This document shows, piece by piece, positions 26,205 to 34,194 of a stretch of DNA of 48,151 bases. The stretch covers positions 1-48,151 of the forward strand of contig NZ_JAMWMR010000037.1 in the NCBI RefSeq assembly GCF_023887685.1, written 5' to 3'. A model generated the notes under the pieces. It saw only the letters and a list, made by a program, of their open reading frames with translations. It did no database searches and was not told the DNA's origin. Every line of letters begins with the position of its first letter. Within the stretch, counting starts at the first letter, position 1. The stretch is from Streptomyces macrolidinus. GTDB lineage: Bacteria; Actinomycetota; Actinomycetes; Streptomycetales; Streptomycetaceae. Both the position numbers and the translations under genes were made by a program.

Positions 26205-27627
26205 GGACATCTTCGGAGACGCCGTCCCGCCGGCGCAGCGCACCCCGCGTAAGCGGACCTTCAGCGACAAGGACCGCCGCACCCTCCACGAGCGCCTCAC
26301 TGACTGCGCGCACAACCCCGACCTCTACGAGTTGGCCGAGACACTCCCGCCACCAGGCAGGGTCGGAAGGCCCCGTCACTATCCTGACGTCGCGTTCCTC
26401 TTCTTCCTCGCTGCTCGTAGCGCGCTGGCCTCGGCACGCCGCACCGCAGCACACCTCGAAGACCCAGAGGTGTGGACCATCCTGAAGGCAGGGGCACGAG
26501 CGGAGCTCGGCGCAGCGGAAGCGGCCCGGCTCCCCGATGCCGGGCCGACGCGCGCGCAATGGCTCCGCGCCCAGCGACGGCTGCGCGATCATTCCCATGA
26601 GCTCTGGGAGTCATACCGCGTTCTCGCCCTTGAGCAGGCACTCGAGCAAGGAATCTTCCCCGAGCACGAGACCCGGTCATGGAGTAGTCCGCAACGGCAC
26701 CAGCTGATAACCGCAGACGGCACAGTACTCAAATCCCCCACCCTGGCCCGAGCCAGCCAAAGCGTGGACCTGACGACCGGCGAGATCCGCTACCACCGAG
26801 TCGACCCCGCCTCCGTCTCCCAGATGGAAGGGGGCGGCACTGAGGTCTTCGGTCCGAAATATGTCTTCTTCTCTGCCAGGAAAGACGAGAACTACCTGTC
26901 CCGTGTTTTCCTCGACTCGCGATACGTACCCCACCTGCGCCCCGGCGGAGAAGCAGCCGTGGCCGTCGAGGGCGTCATCGACATCATGTCCGCGGCCCCC
27001 GGCTGCATGGGAATCCTGTACGACGGCGCTCTCCGGGGCGTGCACCGGGACGCCATCGCGCGCCACGGCGGCCTCGTCGTCAACAAACAGCACAAAGGTA
27101 ACGAACCACAATTCTACGAATCTCTGCGGCCCGGTCGCTGCACCCACGAACTGTGGGCCGCCAACGGACGTGTCGCGGAGAAGGTCCACTTCGCGGACGG
27201 GACAGCAGAACTCATCCCCGTGCCGATCAAGAGACTGGAGCGGCGCGGGGTCCGGATGTTCCGCTGGTACCACGTGCTGGCCATCCGTTGCCGCCATGGC
27301 GTACACGAATACAGAGTCAGCGTCGGCACAACAAGCCGCAAAGGCGAACGGCCACCCGGTAAAAGCGACGAGGAGCGCGGCTTCCACCGCGCCGAGCACC
27401 TGCAACAGATCCCGGAGTTCACCCGCACCCACCAGCTCGTCTATCCCTACCGCAGCGACGCCGAGTCGGGCCACGCGCAACTCGACGCCTCCCTGTGGAA
27501 CGGACGTCTCATCTCCTACGGTGTCGAGGCCCAGCAACTCCTGACCCTCGGGTTCGTCCTCGCACAGAACTCCACCAGTCGTGCGCTGCACAAGGAAGGA
27601 GCCTCCATACTCAGGCCCACGGCCTGA
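26197..27627 (+). CDS. DDE-transposase-like protein
   Basis: 476 residues from a GTG inside the end of the previous gene. A candidate RNase H-fold triad is D174 (QLITADGTVL), D276 (MGILYDGALRG) and E423 (YRSDAESGHAQLD), with spacing that fits a DDE transposase carrying an insertion between the second and third residues. The region before D174 is Arg-rich and could bind DNA. The protein does not match an insertion-sequence family I can name. Translational overlap with a degenerate recombinase gene is unusual and suggests the two act together. Confidence 0.65.
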   Translation: MPEDIFGDAVPPAQRTPRKRTFSDKDRRTLHERLTDCAHNPDLYELAETLPPPGRVGRPRHYPDVAFLFFLAARSALASARRTAAHLEDPEVWTILKAGARAELGAAEAARLPDAGPTRAQWLRAQRRLRDHSHELWESYRVLALEQALEQGIFPEHETRSWSSPQRHQLITADGTVLKSPTLARASQSVDLTTGEIRYHRVDPASVSQMEGGGTEVFGPKYVFFSARKDENYLSRVFLDSRYVPHLRPGGEAAVAVEGVIDIMSAAPGCMGILYDGALRGVHRDAIARHGGLVVNKQHKGNEPQFYESLRPGRCTHELWAANGRVAEKVHFADGTAELIPVPIKRLERRGVRMFRWYHVLAIRCRHGVHEYRVSVGTTSRKGERPPGKSDEERGFHRAEHLQQIPEFTRTHQLVYPYRSDAESGHAQLDASLWNGRLISYGVEAQQLLTLGFVLAQNSTSRALHKEGASILRPTA

Positions 27628-27838
27628 CGTCGACACCCAGCCTGCAGACACCAGCGCCCGCCTGAGTCCCGATCCGGTACCCTGTGGATCGAGCGTTCCT
27701 GGCGGGCGCTGCAGCGTGTCACGCGGTCTACCGCGCGCCTCGTCATCGCAGCATCATGATCCAGACTGCTCAGGGCTTGACCGAGAGACCAGGGCACGAT
27801 CTGTTCACGAGTTTCGTGCAAGGTTTCGCACAAGCCCC

Positions 27839-27911
27839 GCCTTCGTAGCTCAGGGGATAGAGCACCGCTCTCCTAAAGCGGGTGTCGCAGGTTCGAATCC
27901 TGCCGGGGGCA
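27839..27911 (+). tRNA. tRNA-Arg (anticodon CCT)
   Basis: A full cloverleaf of 73 bases. The acceptor GCCTTCG pairs with CGGGGGC, using two G-U pairs; D-stem GCTC/GAGC; anticodon stem CCGCT/AGCGG with loop CTCCTAA; T-stem GCAGG/CCTGC with loop TTCGAAT; discriminator A. CCA is not encoded. Its 3' part is the integration target of the element that follows, and the gene stays intact. Confidence 0.95.
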
Positions 27912-27937
27912 CAACGCATTACCGCTCTGACCTGGGG
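27870..27937. repeat. Direct repeat, left attachment site
   Basis: 68 bp starting in the tRNA anticodon loop and running 26 bp past the tRNA end. It is identical to 47847-47914. The pair marks the ends of an integrated element. Confidence 0.93.
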
Positions 27938-27950
27938 TTTCTTCCCCAGG
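27931..27950. terminator. Hairpin between tRNA and integrase
   Basis: CCTGGGG, loop TTTCTT, CCCCAGG is a perfect 7-bp stem lying 9 bp from the integrase stop and 20 bp after the tRNA. It can end transcription from both sides. Confidence 0.7.
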
Positions 27951-27958
27951 GAGGAGCC

Positions 27959-29632
27959 CTAATCGGCCTCGGACGTCTCGTCCGGGGCCGTTTGCGTGAG
28001 CGGTGCGTGAGCGGACGGGGAATTGACCTCCCGAACATCGCCCGAGGAATCAGCATCAACCAGCACGGACTCCGAGCCAGGCTTCTTCGCGTCGTCGGCC
28101 TCGGGCTCCGCTTCCGGAGCGGCCTCCTCGGAGGTGGAGCGGGCGCGCGGTACGAGCCGGGCCGCGGCCTCGGCGATGGCGAGGTCGGCCTCGGGTAGCA
28201 GGCTCGTGTACGTGTCGGCCGTGATGGTGATCGAGGAGTGGCCGAGCATCTCCTGGATGTCCTTGAGGTCGGCCCCGGCCGCGTGAGCCAGTGTCGCGGC
28301 ACCGTGGCGGAGGTCGTGGAGCCGGACCGGCGGGAGGCCGATCTCCTCGTACAGCTCGACGAACCGCCGTGTGACGTTGGCGGGGTGGAGCATCTCGCCG
28401 TTCTCCTTGGTGAAGACGCGGCCCGTCTCCACCCAGGCGCTCTCCCACTCCTTACGGTCCTTGTCCTGCTGGGCGCGGTGCCGCTTGAGGGCCTGGACCG
28501 TGTCGGAGTCGAGAGCGATGGTCCGCGCGCCGGCGTCGGTCTTGGGGTCGTCCTCGTACACCTCCCAGCCGTCGACCACGAGTTGCTTGGCGACAGTGAT
28601 GAGCCCGGCGTCCAAGTGGGTGTCGGTCCACTTCTGGCCGCATGCCTCACCACGTCGCAGCCCGCGGAAGGCGATCAGATGGAACATCGCGTACAGGCGG
28701 TCTTCGGCAACATGGTCGAGGAAGAGGCCGGTGTGCTCCGGCGTCCAGACCATCACCGGTGAGGGCTTCTCGCCGGTGCGCTTCCAGTGGAGGATGCGCT
28801 CCTCGGTCCACACCAGCGCCTTGGGCCGCTTGCCTGCCTCCAACTCGACGTGGGCCGCCGGGTTGAAGGTGATGAGCTGCTGGGCGATCGCGGCGTTCAG
28901 CGCGGCCCGCAGGGTGGATCGGACGCGCTGGCGGGTAGCCGGGCCCACGATGCGACGGTAGGGCTCCATCTCTTCGATGGTCGCCTTCATCACCTTGCGG
29001 CGGGCACGATGCTCGCGGCCCTTCCAGGGAATCTGGGCCAGGTCCTCGAACGCCTTGCGCCGTGCGGCATTACCTTCAGCGATTTCGACGTTGGCCTCGG
29101 CGATGGCCTCGAACATCTCTGACAGGTGGGTGACCCGGAGGCGGTCGAGCCGCAGGTGCCCGATCCGCGGTTTGAGGTGCACCCGGATGTTGCTCTCGTC
29201 GCGGCTGATGGCGCTCTGCCGCCCCTTCTTGCCCGCCAGCCACATGTCCAGCCATTCACCGATGGTGAGACGGCTGGTCAGGTCCAGGCCATGGCTGAGG
29301 CGCCTTCGGGTCGCCTCGACGTCCGGCAGCGGCGCCTTCTCCTCGGCCACCTTCTCCAGCAGTTCGGCGATCTGGGCGAGGCCCTCGGTGTCGTCGGAGT
29401 CGGCGAGACCGAGCACGGCGCGGACGTGGTCGAGGTCGGTCTGGGCGGCCTTGAGGCTGTCGTAGCCGGCACGACTGAAGGAGCGGCGGGTACCGTCCTC
29501 GCGGGGCGGGAGCTCCTGGCGTATGGAGTACGAGCCGTGCTTGCGGCTGGAGAGCTTCGGGCACTTCTTGCCGAGCGGCTTGCCGGTGTGGGGGTCGCGG
29601 CAGTAGCAGCGGCGGTGGGTGGAACCCTTCAA
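27959..29632 (-). CDS. int: Tyrosine-type site-specific integrase
   Basis: 557 residues, a large actinobacterial integrase. Catalytic residues are complete: R326 (FRGLRRGEA), K364 (DPKTDAGAR), H439 and R442 (LHDLRHGAATL), H465 (MLGHSS) and Y475 (TADTYTSL). The N-terminus has Cys/His residues (RRCYCRDPHTGKPLGKKCP) typical of arm-binding domains in this group. The C-terminal 75 residues form an acidic, low-complexity tail. It lies next to the tRNA target and its start overlaps the upstream XRE gene as ATGA, so the two are co-expressed. Confidence 0.95.
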   Translation of the reverse strand: MKGSTHRRCYCRDPHTGKPLGKKCPKLSSRKHGSYSIRQELPPREDGTRRSFSRAGYDSLKAAQTDLDHVRAVLGLADSDDTEGLAQIAELLEKVAEEKAPLPDVEATRRRLSHGLDLTSRLTIGEWLDMWLAGKKGRQSAISRDESNIRVHLKPRIGHLRLDRLRVTHLSEMFEAIAEANVEIAEGNAARRKAFEDLAQIPWKGREHRARRKVMKATIEEMEPYRRIVGPATRQRVRSTLRAALNAAIAQQLITFNPAAHVELEAGKRPKALVWTEERILHWKRTGEKPSPVMVWTPEHTGLFLDHVAEDRLYAMFHLIAFRGLRRGEACGQKWTDTHLDAGLITVAKQLVVDGWEVYEDDPKTDAGARTIALDSDTVQALKRHRAQQDKDRKEWESAWVETGRVFTKENGEMLHPANVTRRFVELYEEIGLPPVRLHDLRHGAATLAHAAGADLKDIQEMLGHSSITITADTYTSLLPEADLAIAEAAARLVPRARSTSEEAAPEAEPEADDAKKPGSESVLVDADSSGDVREVNSPSAHAPLTQTAPDETSEAD

Positions 29633-30309
29633 AGATCGTTCTCCTCGTTGGTGTTGTCGACGGGCAGGTCGACGTCGGCGAGTTCGGGGGGTAGGTCCGG
29701 TGGTGTGCCACCGTCTTCGCGAATGAAGGCGCGGGCGCTGCGGAGCCGGTACTTGGCTTCCAAGGCCCTCTCGGCGTAGTCGGCTTGGGCGAGTACGGCT
29801 TCCTCGCGTTCAGCGCGGTTGGGCGCCGTCTCGGCTTTCCAACGCTCGTGTTTCTCGCCCTTCAGGGCAGCCAGCGCGGCTCGCTGGTGGCGGACGTGGG
29901 CGCGGAAGTTGCGGAGCATGTCGTCTTCCAGACCGAAGTCCTCCCTGTCACCGGTGAACCAGCGCATGGCGTCCCAGCTCGGTTCGGAGTCCTGTAGGGG
30001 AAGGCGCTGGACCCTGTCGACGTAGCCGACGGGGTAGAGCAGGCAGACCGGGTAGGTCCGCAGGGCTTCGGCGAGGACGAGGACGTCGACCAGGGGCAGG
30101 GTGGCGCGGCGGCCGGACTCCATGTTGGCGATCACATTGCGCGGGATCGAATGGCCGATCTCCGCGCAGCGGTCGGCCAGGTCCTGGGCGCTCATGCGCA
30201 GCTCCTTCCTTCGTCTACGGACTTCGGCGGCCACCGTGGCCATCACCTGATCCACCCACTCGGGGACGTCGTCCTCGTCTCTTCTAGCTTCGAAACCGCG
30301 TTGTGTCAT
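29629..30309 (-). CDS. XRE-family regulator of the integrative element
   Basis: 226 residues. The helix-turn-helix lies at about residues 25-85 (VRRRRKELRMSAQDLADRC, then IPRNVIANMESGRR, then VDVLVLAEAL). The rest is helical and charged with no known domain. It is translationally coupled to the integrase (ATGA) and divergent from the excisionase-like gene, the position expected of the switch that controls integration versus excision. Confidence 0.88.
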   Translation of the reverse strand: MTQRGFEARRDEDDVPEWVDQVMATVAAEVRRRRKELRMSAQDLADRCAEIGHSIPRNVIANMESGRRATLPLVDVLVLAEALRTYPVCLLYPVGYVDRVQRLPLQDSEPSWDAMRWFTGDREDFGLEDDMLRNFRAHVRHQRAALAALKGEKHERWKAETAPNRAEREEAVLAQADYAERALEAKYRLRSARAFIREDGGTPPDLPPELADVDLPVDNTNEENDL

Positions 30310-30404
30310 GGAGACACATTAGCTCGCTCATGATGGTTAGTGATCACCTGGAGTCGGACGTGATGCCGCGTTCACCGAGGGCTCACTCATGAATGGAGAA
30401 CCTG

Positions 30405-30635
30405 ATGCGCAACAGCGAGGCCGCCGAGCAGTCCAAGGGCATGACGCGAGAGGAGCTGCTGGCCCTTCCCGTCGCCGTTGACCTGGATACCGGCAACCGG
30501 GCACTGGGTTTGGGTCGGAGCAAGGGCTACGAGCTGGCCAAGCGTGGCGAGTACCCGTGCAAGGTCCTGCGTCTGGGCAAGGCGTACCGCGTGGTGACCG
30601 CCGACCTGTTGAACCTGCTCGGCCTGGCCGCATGA
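30405..30635 (+). CDS. Excisionase-like helix-turn-helix protein
   Basis: 76 residues from an ATG with GGAG 8 bases upstream; an ATG at 30393 is less well placed. The sequence has the winged-helix excisionase pattern DTGNRALGLGRSKGYELAKR, then YPCKVLRLGKAYRVVTADLL. Such proteins bend DNA at attachment sites to direct the integrase towards excision, and may also regulate transcription. It is divergent from the XRE/integrase operon. Confidence 0.82.
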   Translation: MRNSEAAEQSKGMTREELLALPVAVDLDTGNRALGLGRSKGYELAKRGEYPCKVLRLGKAYRVVTADLLNLLGLAA

Positions 30636-30747
30636 CCGCTCGTGCCCATAGCAGCCGCTTCTGCGTTGAGCTGACACAGAAACGCTGGACTGTGGCCGGG
30701 CGTGGACGTACTGTCCGTGTTCCCTCGCCCCGGCCAAGGAAGCGAGA

Positions 30748-30777
30748 GAGCCCCCGGCGGGCCAACGCCGGAGGCTC
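30748..30777. terminator. Hairpin downstream of the excisionase-like gene
   Basis: An imperfect 12-bp stem (GAGCCCCCGGCG with CGCCGGAGGCTC, one mismatch) with a 6-base loop, 112 bp after the stop codon. A short frame from 30632 overlaps the excisionase stop as ATGA and runs through this hairpin; it is doubtful as a gene. Confidence 0.6.
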
Positions 30778-30861
30778 AGCACACTCCACCGCCCGCATTC
30801 CAACGAACGACCTGTGTGACCCGGGCCTGCATGCCCGACGTCACCGGATAAGGAGCTGCTC

Positions 30862-32148
30862 GTGCAACCTACGACACCCGAGCCGTATTCCGCACCCGGC
30901 AAGGTGACATGGCCGACGGTCGCGGTGCCCGGCCAGCTGGGCCACGCACCCGAAGCCGCCCCTGCGGCAGATGACAGGGTGCTGCAGACGGCTCCGGAGG
31001 ATCAGCCCGCCGAGGAGTCGGTGCCGGACCAGCAGCCGACGCACGGCTCCGAGCTGCTGGACGAACTGCGTGCCCAGATAGCCAAGTTCGTGATTCTGCC
31101 CTCGCCCGAGGCGCTGGACGCGGTCACGCTGTGGGTGGCGGCGACGCATCTGCAGCCTGCCTGGCAGCACGCGCCGCGACTGGCGGTGGTGGGGCCGGCG
31201 AAGCGGTGCGGCAAGTCGCGGCTGCTGGACGTACTGACCGAGACGGTCCACGAGCCGATGCTCACCATCAACACCACCCCGGCGGCGGTCTTCCGCTCCA
31301 TCACCGAGGAGCCGCCCACGCTCCTGGTGGACGAGGCGGACACCATCTTCGGCACGCCGAAGCAGGCGGAGAAGAACGAGGAGATGCGCGGCCTGCTCAA
31401 CGCCGGCCACCAGCGCAACCGCTACGTCACCCGTGTCGTCGGCAACGACCACACGCCCCACAAGTTCGCCACCTTCGCCATGGCCGCCCTGGCTGGGATC
31501 GGCGACCTGCCCGACACGATCATGGATCGGGCCGTGGTGATCCGTATGCGCCGCCGGGCCGAGGGCGAGAGCGTCAAGCCGTTCCGCTCCCGCCGCGACA
31601 CCCCAGCCCTCCACGACCTGCGCGACCGCATCGCCGCATGGGCCAGGCCCCTGCTCGATGAAGCCGCCGACCTGGAACCGGAGATGCCGGTCGAGGACCG
31701 CGCCGCCGACACCTGGGAGCCCCTGGTGATCATCGCCGACCTCGCCGCAGGAGCCTGGCCCCGTCGCGCCCGCGAGGCGTGTGTGCGGATGGTGGCTGCG
31801 GAGATCGAGGTGGAGGAGGACCAGCCCGGTGGGGCACGGATCCTGGCCGACATCCGCAGGGTCTTCGTCGCCCAACGGGAGGTCGACAGCCTCTCCACGG
31901 ACGAGCTGCTGCATCACCTGCGGCAGAACCCCGAGTGCCCGTGGGCGGAATGGGGACGCAACGGGCTGACCGCCCGCAACTTGGCAGACATGCTCCGCCA
32001 GTTCGACATCAAACCCGGCAACATCCGCCTCGCCGACGGAACCCAGCGCAAGGGCTATATGCGCAACAAGTTCTTGGACGCATGGCGGCGCTACTGCCCC
32101 ACCGTCCACCCGGTGGACGCTGAATCCACCACCCCAGCCATGGGCTGA
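30862..32148 (+). CDS. DUF3631 P-loop ATPase
   Basis: 428 residues from a GTG with GGAG 6 bases upstream. The P-loop is VVGPAKRCGKSRLLD (109-123) and Walker B is TLLVDEADTIF. The arrangement FRSITEEPPTLLVDEADT, with RNRYVTRVVGN after it, is typical of DUF3631 proteins of actinobacterial and phage mobile elements, thought to be helicase-like replication or DNA-processing ATPases. The C-terminal 100 residues look like a winged helix (LTARNLADMLRQFDIKPGN). It sits just upstream of a repeat-rich region that may be its target. Confidence 0.85.
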   Translation: MQPTTPEPYSAPGKVTWPTVAVPGQLGHAPEAAPAADDRVLQTAPEDQPAEESVPDQQPTHGSELLDELRAQIAKFVILPSPEALDAVTLWVAATHLQPAWQHAPRLAVVGPAKRCGKSRLLDVLTETVHEPMLTINTTPAAVFRSITEEPPTLLVDEADTIFGTPKQAEKNEEMRGLLNAGHQRNRYVTRVVGNDHTPHKFATFAMAALAGIGDLPDTIMDRAVVIRMRRRAEGESVKPFRSRRDTPALHDLRDRIAAWARPLLDEAADLEPEMPVEDRAADTWEPLVIIADLAAGAWPRRAREACVRMVAAEIEVEEDQPGGARILADIRRVFVAQREVDSLSTDELLHHLRQNPECPWAEWGRNGLTARNLADMLRQFDIKPGNIRLADGTQRKGYMRNKFLDAWRRYCPTVHPVDAESTTPAMG

Positions 32149-32501
32149 GCCCCGCACCCCCGAGCGGCCGTCCCTGCCGTCCCTACCGTGATCTCGCAGG
32201 TCAAACGGCATGCGGACAAGACGGCAACCGGGACCAAGACGGCACCGCGATCACGACGGCCGCGCTGACCTGCCAGGACGCTGCCCGGATCCGTCTTGTG
32301 CCGTCCCGGGCGTCCCCGCCGTATCACCGCAGGTCAGGCTCCGTCGGCCGGGACGGCACGACGCGACAGCGCCGTCCCGGCCGACACAGGGGCGCGAGTC
32401 CAGGACGGCGGGCCGAGGCTCTGCCGTACCTGCCCTGACCTGCGCTTGCAACGGCCAAGACGGCAAAGACGGATCACACCACCACCCCAGGAGCATCCCG
32501 C
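32149..32501. other. Repeat-rich intergenic region, possible replication origin or transfer locus
   Basis: 353 bp with no convincing gene. TGACCTGC occurs four times in alternating orientation: 32196-32203 (reverse), 32266-32273, 32329-32336 (reverse) and 32436-32443. GACGGC/GCCGTC occurs many times. Such iteron-like repeats after an ATPase gene in a mobile element suit an origin or a protein-loading site. Confidence 0.45.
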
Positions 32502-33299
32502 TTGACCCACCTCTCCACACCCACTCACCTGAGCCACCGCCTTGGCCATGGGCAGTCGGCGACGACCAAACAGGCCACCGAGCGGTACGTCCTCGCCGCT
32601 GCCGGAGTCGTCATCGTGGCCCTCACCGCTGGTGGATTCTGGCTGTCATACGCACACCTCGCCGAGGTCGCCGGACAACACGGGCTGGGCGGTTCTCCCG
32701 CCCGCCGATGGGCCTGGCCGGCGACCCTGGACGCATTCATCGTCGCGGGCGAACTGCTCATGCTCCGCGCGGGCCTGCGCCGGGCCACCGACGGGTGGGC
32801 TATTGCCCTTACCGCCACCGGATCGGTCGGCTCCATCGCACTCAACGTGGCCGGGGTCAGTGGATCCGGTCACTCCGGCGCCGTACCACTGCTCGACTAC
32901 GTGGTCGCCGCTGTCCCCCCGACCGCTGCACTGCTGGCCTTCGGTGTCCTGATGCGGCAGATCCACCAACTCGTCGACCGACCGGTCGACCATCCGGACA
33001 CCCCTTCCGAACAGCCTGCCGATCTGCTGCCTGCTACGTCCGTCCAGCCTCCGGAACCGCAGGGCCGGGTTTCGGAGAGCAGGCCGCGGGGTGGCCGTCC
33101 GGTCAGCGCAACGGTCGAGGAACTCGCCGAGATCGGTCGGATCGCCGCCGCCGAGCAGCAGAAACTCACCCGGGACATCGTCCGAAAGGCAGTGAAGGAC
33201 AAGGGCCTGACGATCAGCAGCGAGCGGCTGACGGAGGTGATGGACATCCTCAAGCCCGAGTTCAAAGCCGACGCGGGCACTGGCCCGAACAACGGCTGA
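32502..33299 (+). CDS. DUF2637 membrane protein (Spd-like)
   Basis: 265 residues from a TTG preceded by AGGAG. Hydrophobic segments at about 28-48, 65-85, 95-118 and 125-148 fit the four-helix DUF2637 pattern (GFWLSYAHLAEVA, RRWAWPATLDAFIVAGELL). DUF2637 proteins occur in Streptomyces plasmids and integrative elements and are linked to plasmid spread. The soluble C-terminus (about 195-255) reads as a helix-turn-helix-like helical segment (LTRDIVRKAVKDKGLTISS). It is followed by the mobilization genes. Confidence 0.85.
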   Translation: MTHLSTPTHLSHRLGHGQSATTKQATERYVLAAAGVVIVALTAGGFWLSYAHLAEVAGQHGLGGSPARRWAWPATLDAFIVAGELLMLRAGLRRATDGWAIALTATGSVGSIALNVAGVSGSGHSGAVPLLDYVVAAVPPTAALLAFGVLMRQIHQLVDRPVDHPDTPSEQPADLLPATSVQPPEPQGRVSESRPRGGRPVSATVEELAEIGRIAAAEQQKLTRDIVRKAVKDKGLTISSERLTEVMDILKPEFKADAGTGPNNG

Positions 33300-33459
33300 C
33301 TGCCCGCTCAGCGGGTGACCGGAACTCTTCCGGTCACCCGGCAGCCGGTTGCCGCCCACTCCTGTCCACAGATGTGGACGAGGCGGTCATCGCCCTCACC
33401 GTCACCAGCCCTTCCACCGAAGGCTTCCTGCCCAGCCCGCCCCAACTGGAGAACCGCCC

Positions 33460-34194
33460 GTGACACACGACGCGCGCCGCCCTGGCTACACGCCCGACGA
33501 GCTGCCGCCTTCGCCGAAGTCCCCTACCCTGCTGGGACGTTTGCGGCAGGCGTTCGGACGGACGGCCCCTGGCGGAGCCAGTAGTACCCCGAGTCCGACT
33601 CAAGGCCGGTCTTCGGGGATCTCCGCCCCGGGGGTGGCGGAGACGGCCCAGCGCCAGGGAGCGCCGGACCGGGAGGTCGGGGCCGAGGGCGGACCCGACC
33701 CGGACGAACTCCACGCCGTCCAACAGCAGATCCTCCGCCCCGCACCCGCCGCCGAGCCGACGGCCGACGAGCGAGCGGTGCAGAGCGTCCAGCCGACGAT
33801 CCGCCGTTTCACCGGCACCAAGCGGACCGCCCGCGTCGGCCCACTGCGGTTCACCGGCGACGAACACGCCGACCTCCAGGAGGCCGCCGCCGAGCACGGC
33901 TACAAGGGCGAATCCGGATTCGCCGCCGACATCGTCCTCGCCTTCATCACCGGCCGGTTCACCGCGAACCTGCCGCTGTCCGAGGACCGCCGCCGCACCC
34001 ACATGTTCCGCGCCCAGGTGCTGCGCGAGCTCAACCGCATCGGCGTCAACATCAACCAGATCGCCCGCGCCCTCAACAGCGACCTCACCCCGCCCCACAT
34101 CCGCCGACATCTCGACGAGCTGCACCGCCTGCTGGAGCTGATCGCCGAGGTCCTGCGCGAACCGGCAGACACGAGGAAGGACCAGGCCGCGTGA
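33460..34194 (+). CDS. mobC: Mobilization accessory protein MobC
   Basis: 244 residues from a GTG with GGAG 8 bases upstream. The first 130 residues are Pro/Gly-rich and disordered. The C-terminal half has the MobC signature: LRFTGDEHADLQEAAAEHG, then LRELNRIGVNINQIARALN. MobC helps the relaxase open DNA at the transfer origin. Its stop overlaps the relaxase start as GTGA. The transfer origin itself was not located; the space upstream (33300-33459) is a candidate. Confidence 0.9.
   Translation: MTHDARRPGYTPDELPPSPKSPTLLGRLRQAFGRTAPGGASSTPSPTQGRSSGISAPGVAETAQRQGAPDREVGAEGGPDPDELHAVQQQILRPAPAAEPTADERAVQSVQPTIRRFTGTKRTARVGPLRFTGDEHADLQEAAAEHGYKGESGFAADIVLAFITGRFTANLPLSEDRRRTHMFRAQVLRELNRIGVNINQIARALNSDLTPPHIRRHLDELHRLLELIAEVLREPADTRKDQAA

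Noticed and set aside
30632..30907. Short ORF overlapping the excisionase stop
   Set aside because: It runs through a terminator hairpin and into the DUF3631 gene in another frame, with no motif.
32210..33463. 417-codon plus-strand ORF overlapping the DUF2637 gene
   Set aside because: Arg/Pro/Gly-rich with no motif; the DUF2637 frame has membrane helices and a ribosome site.
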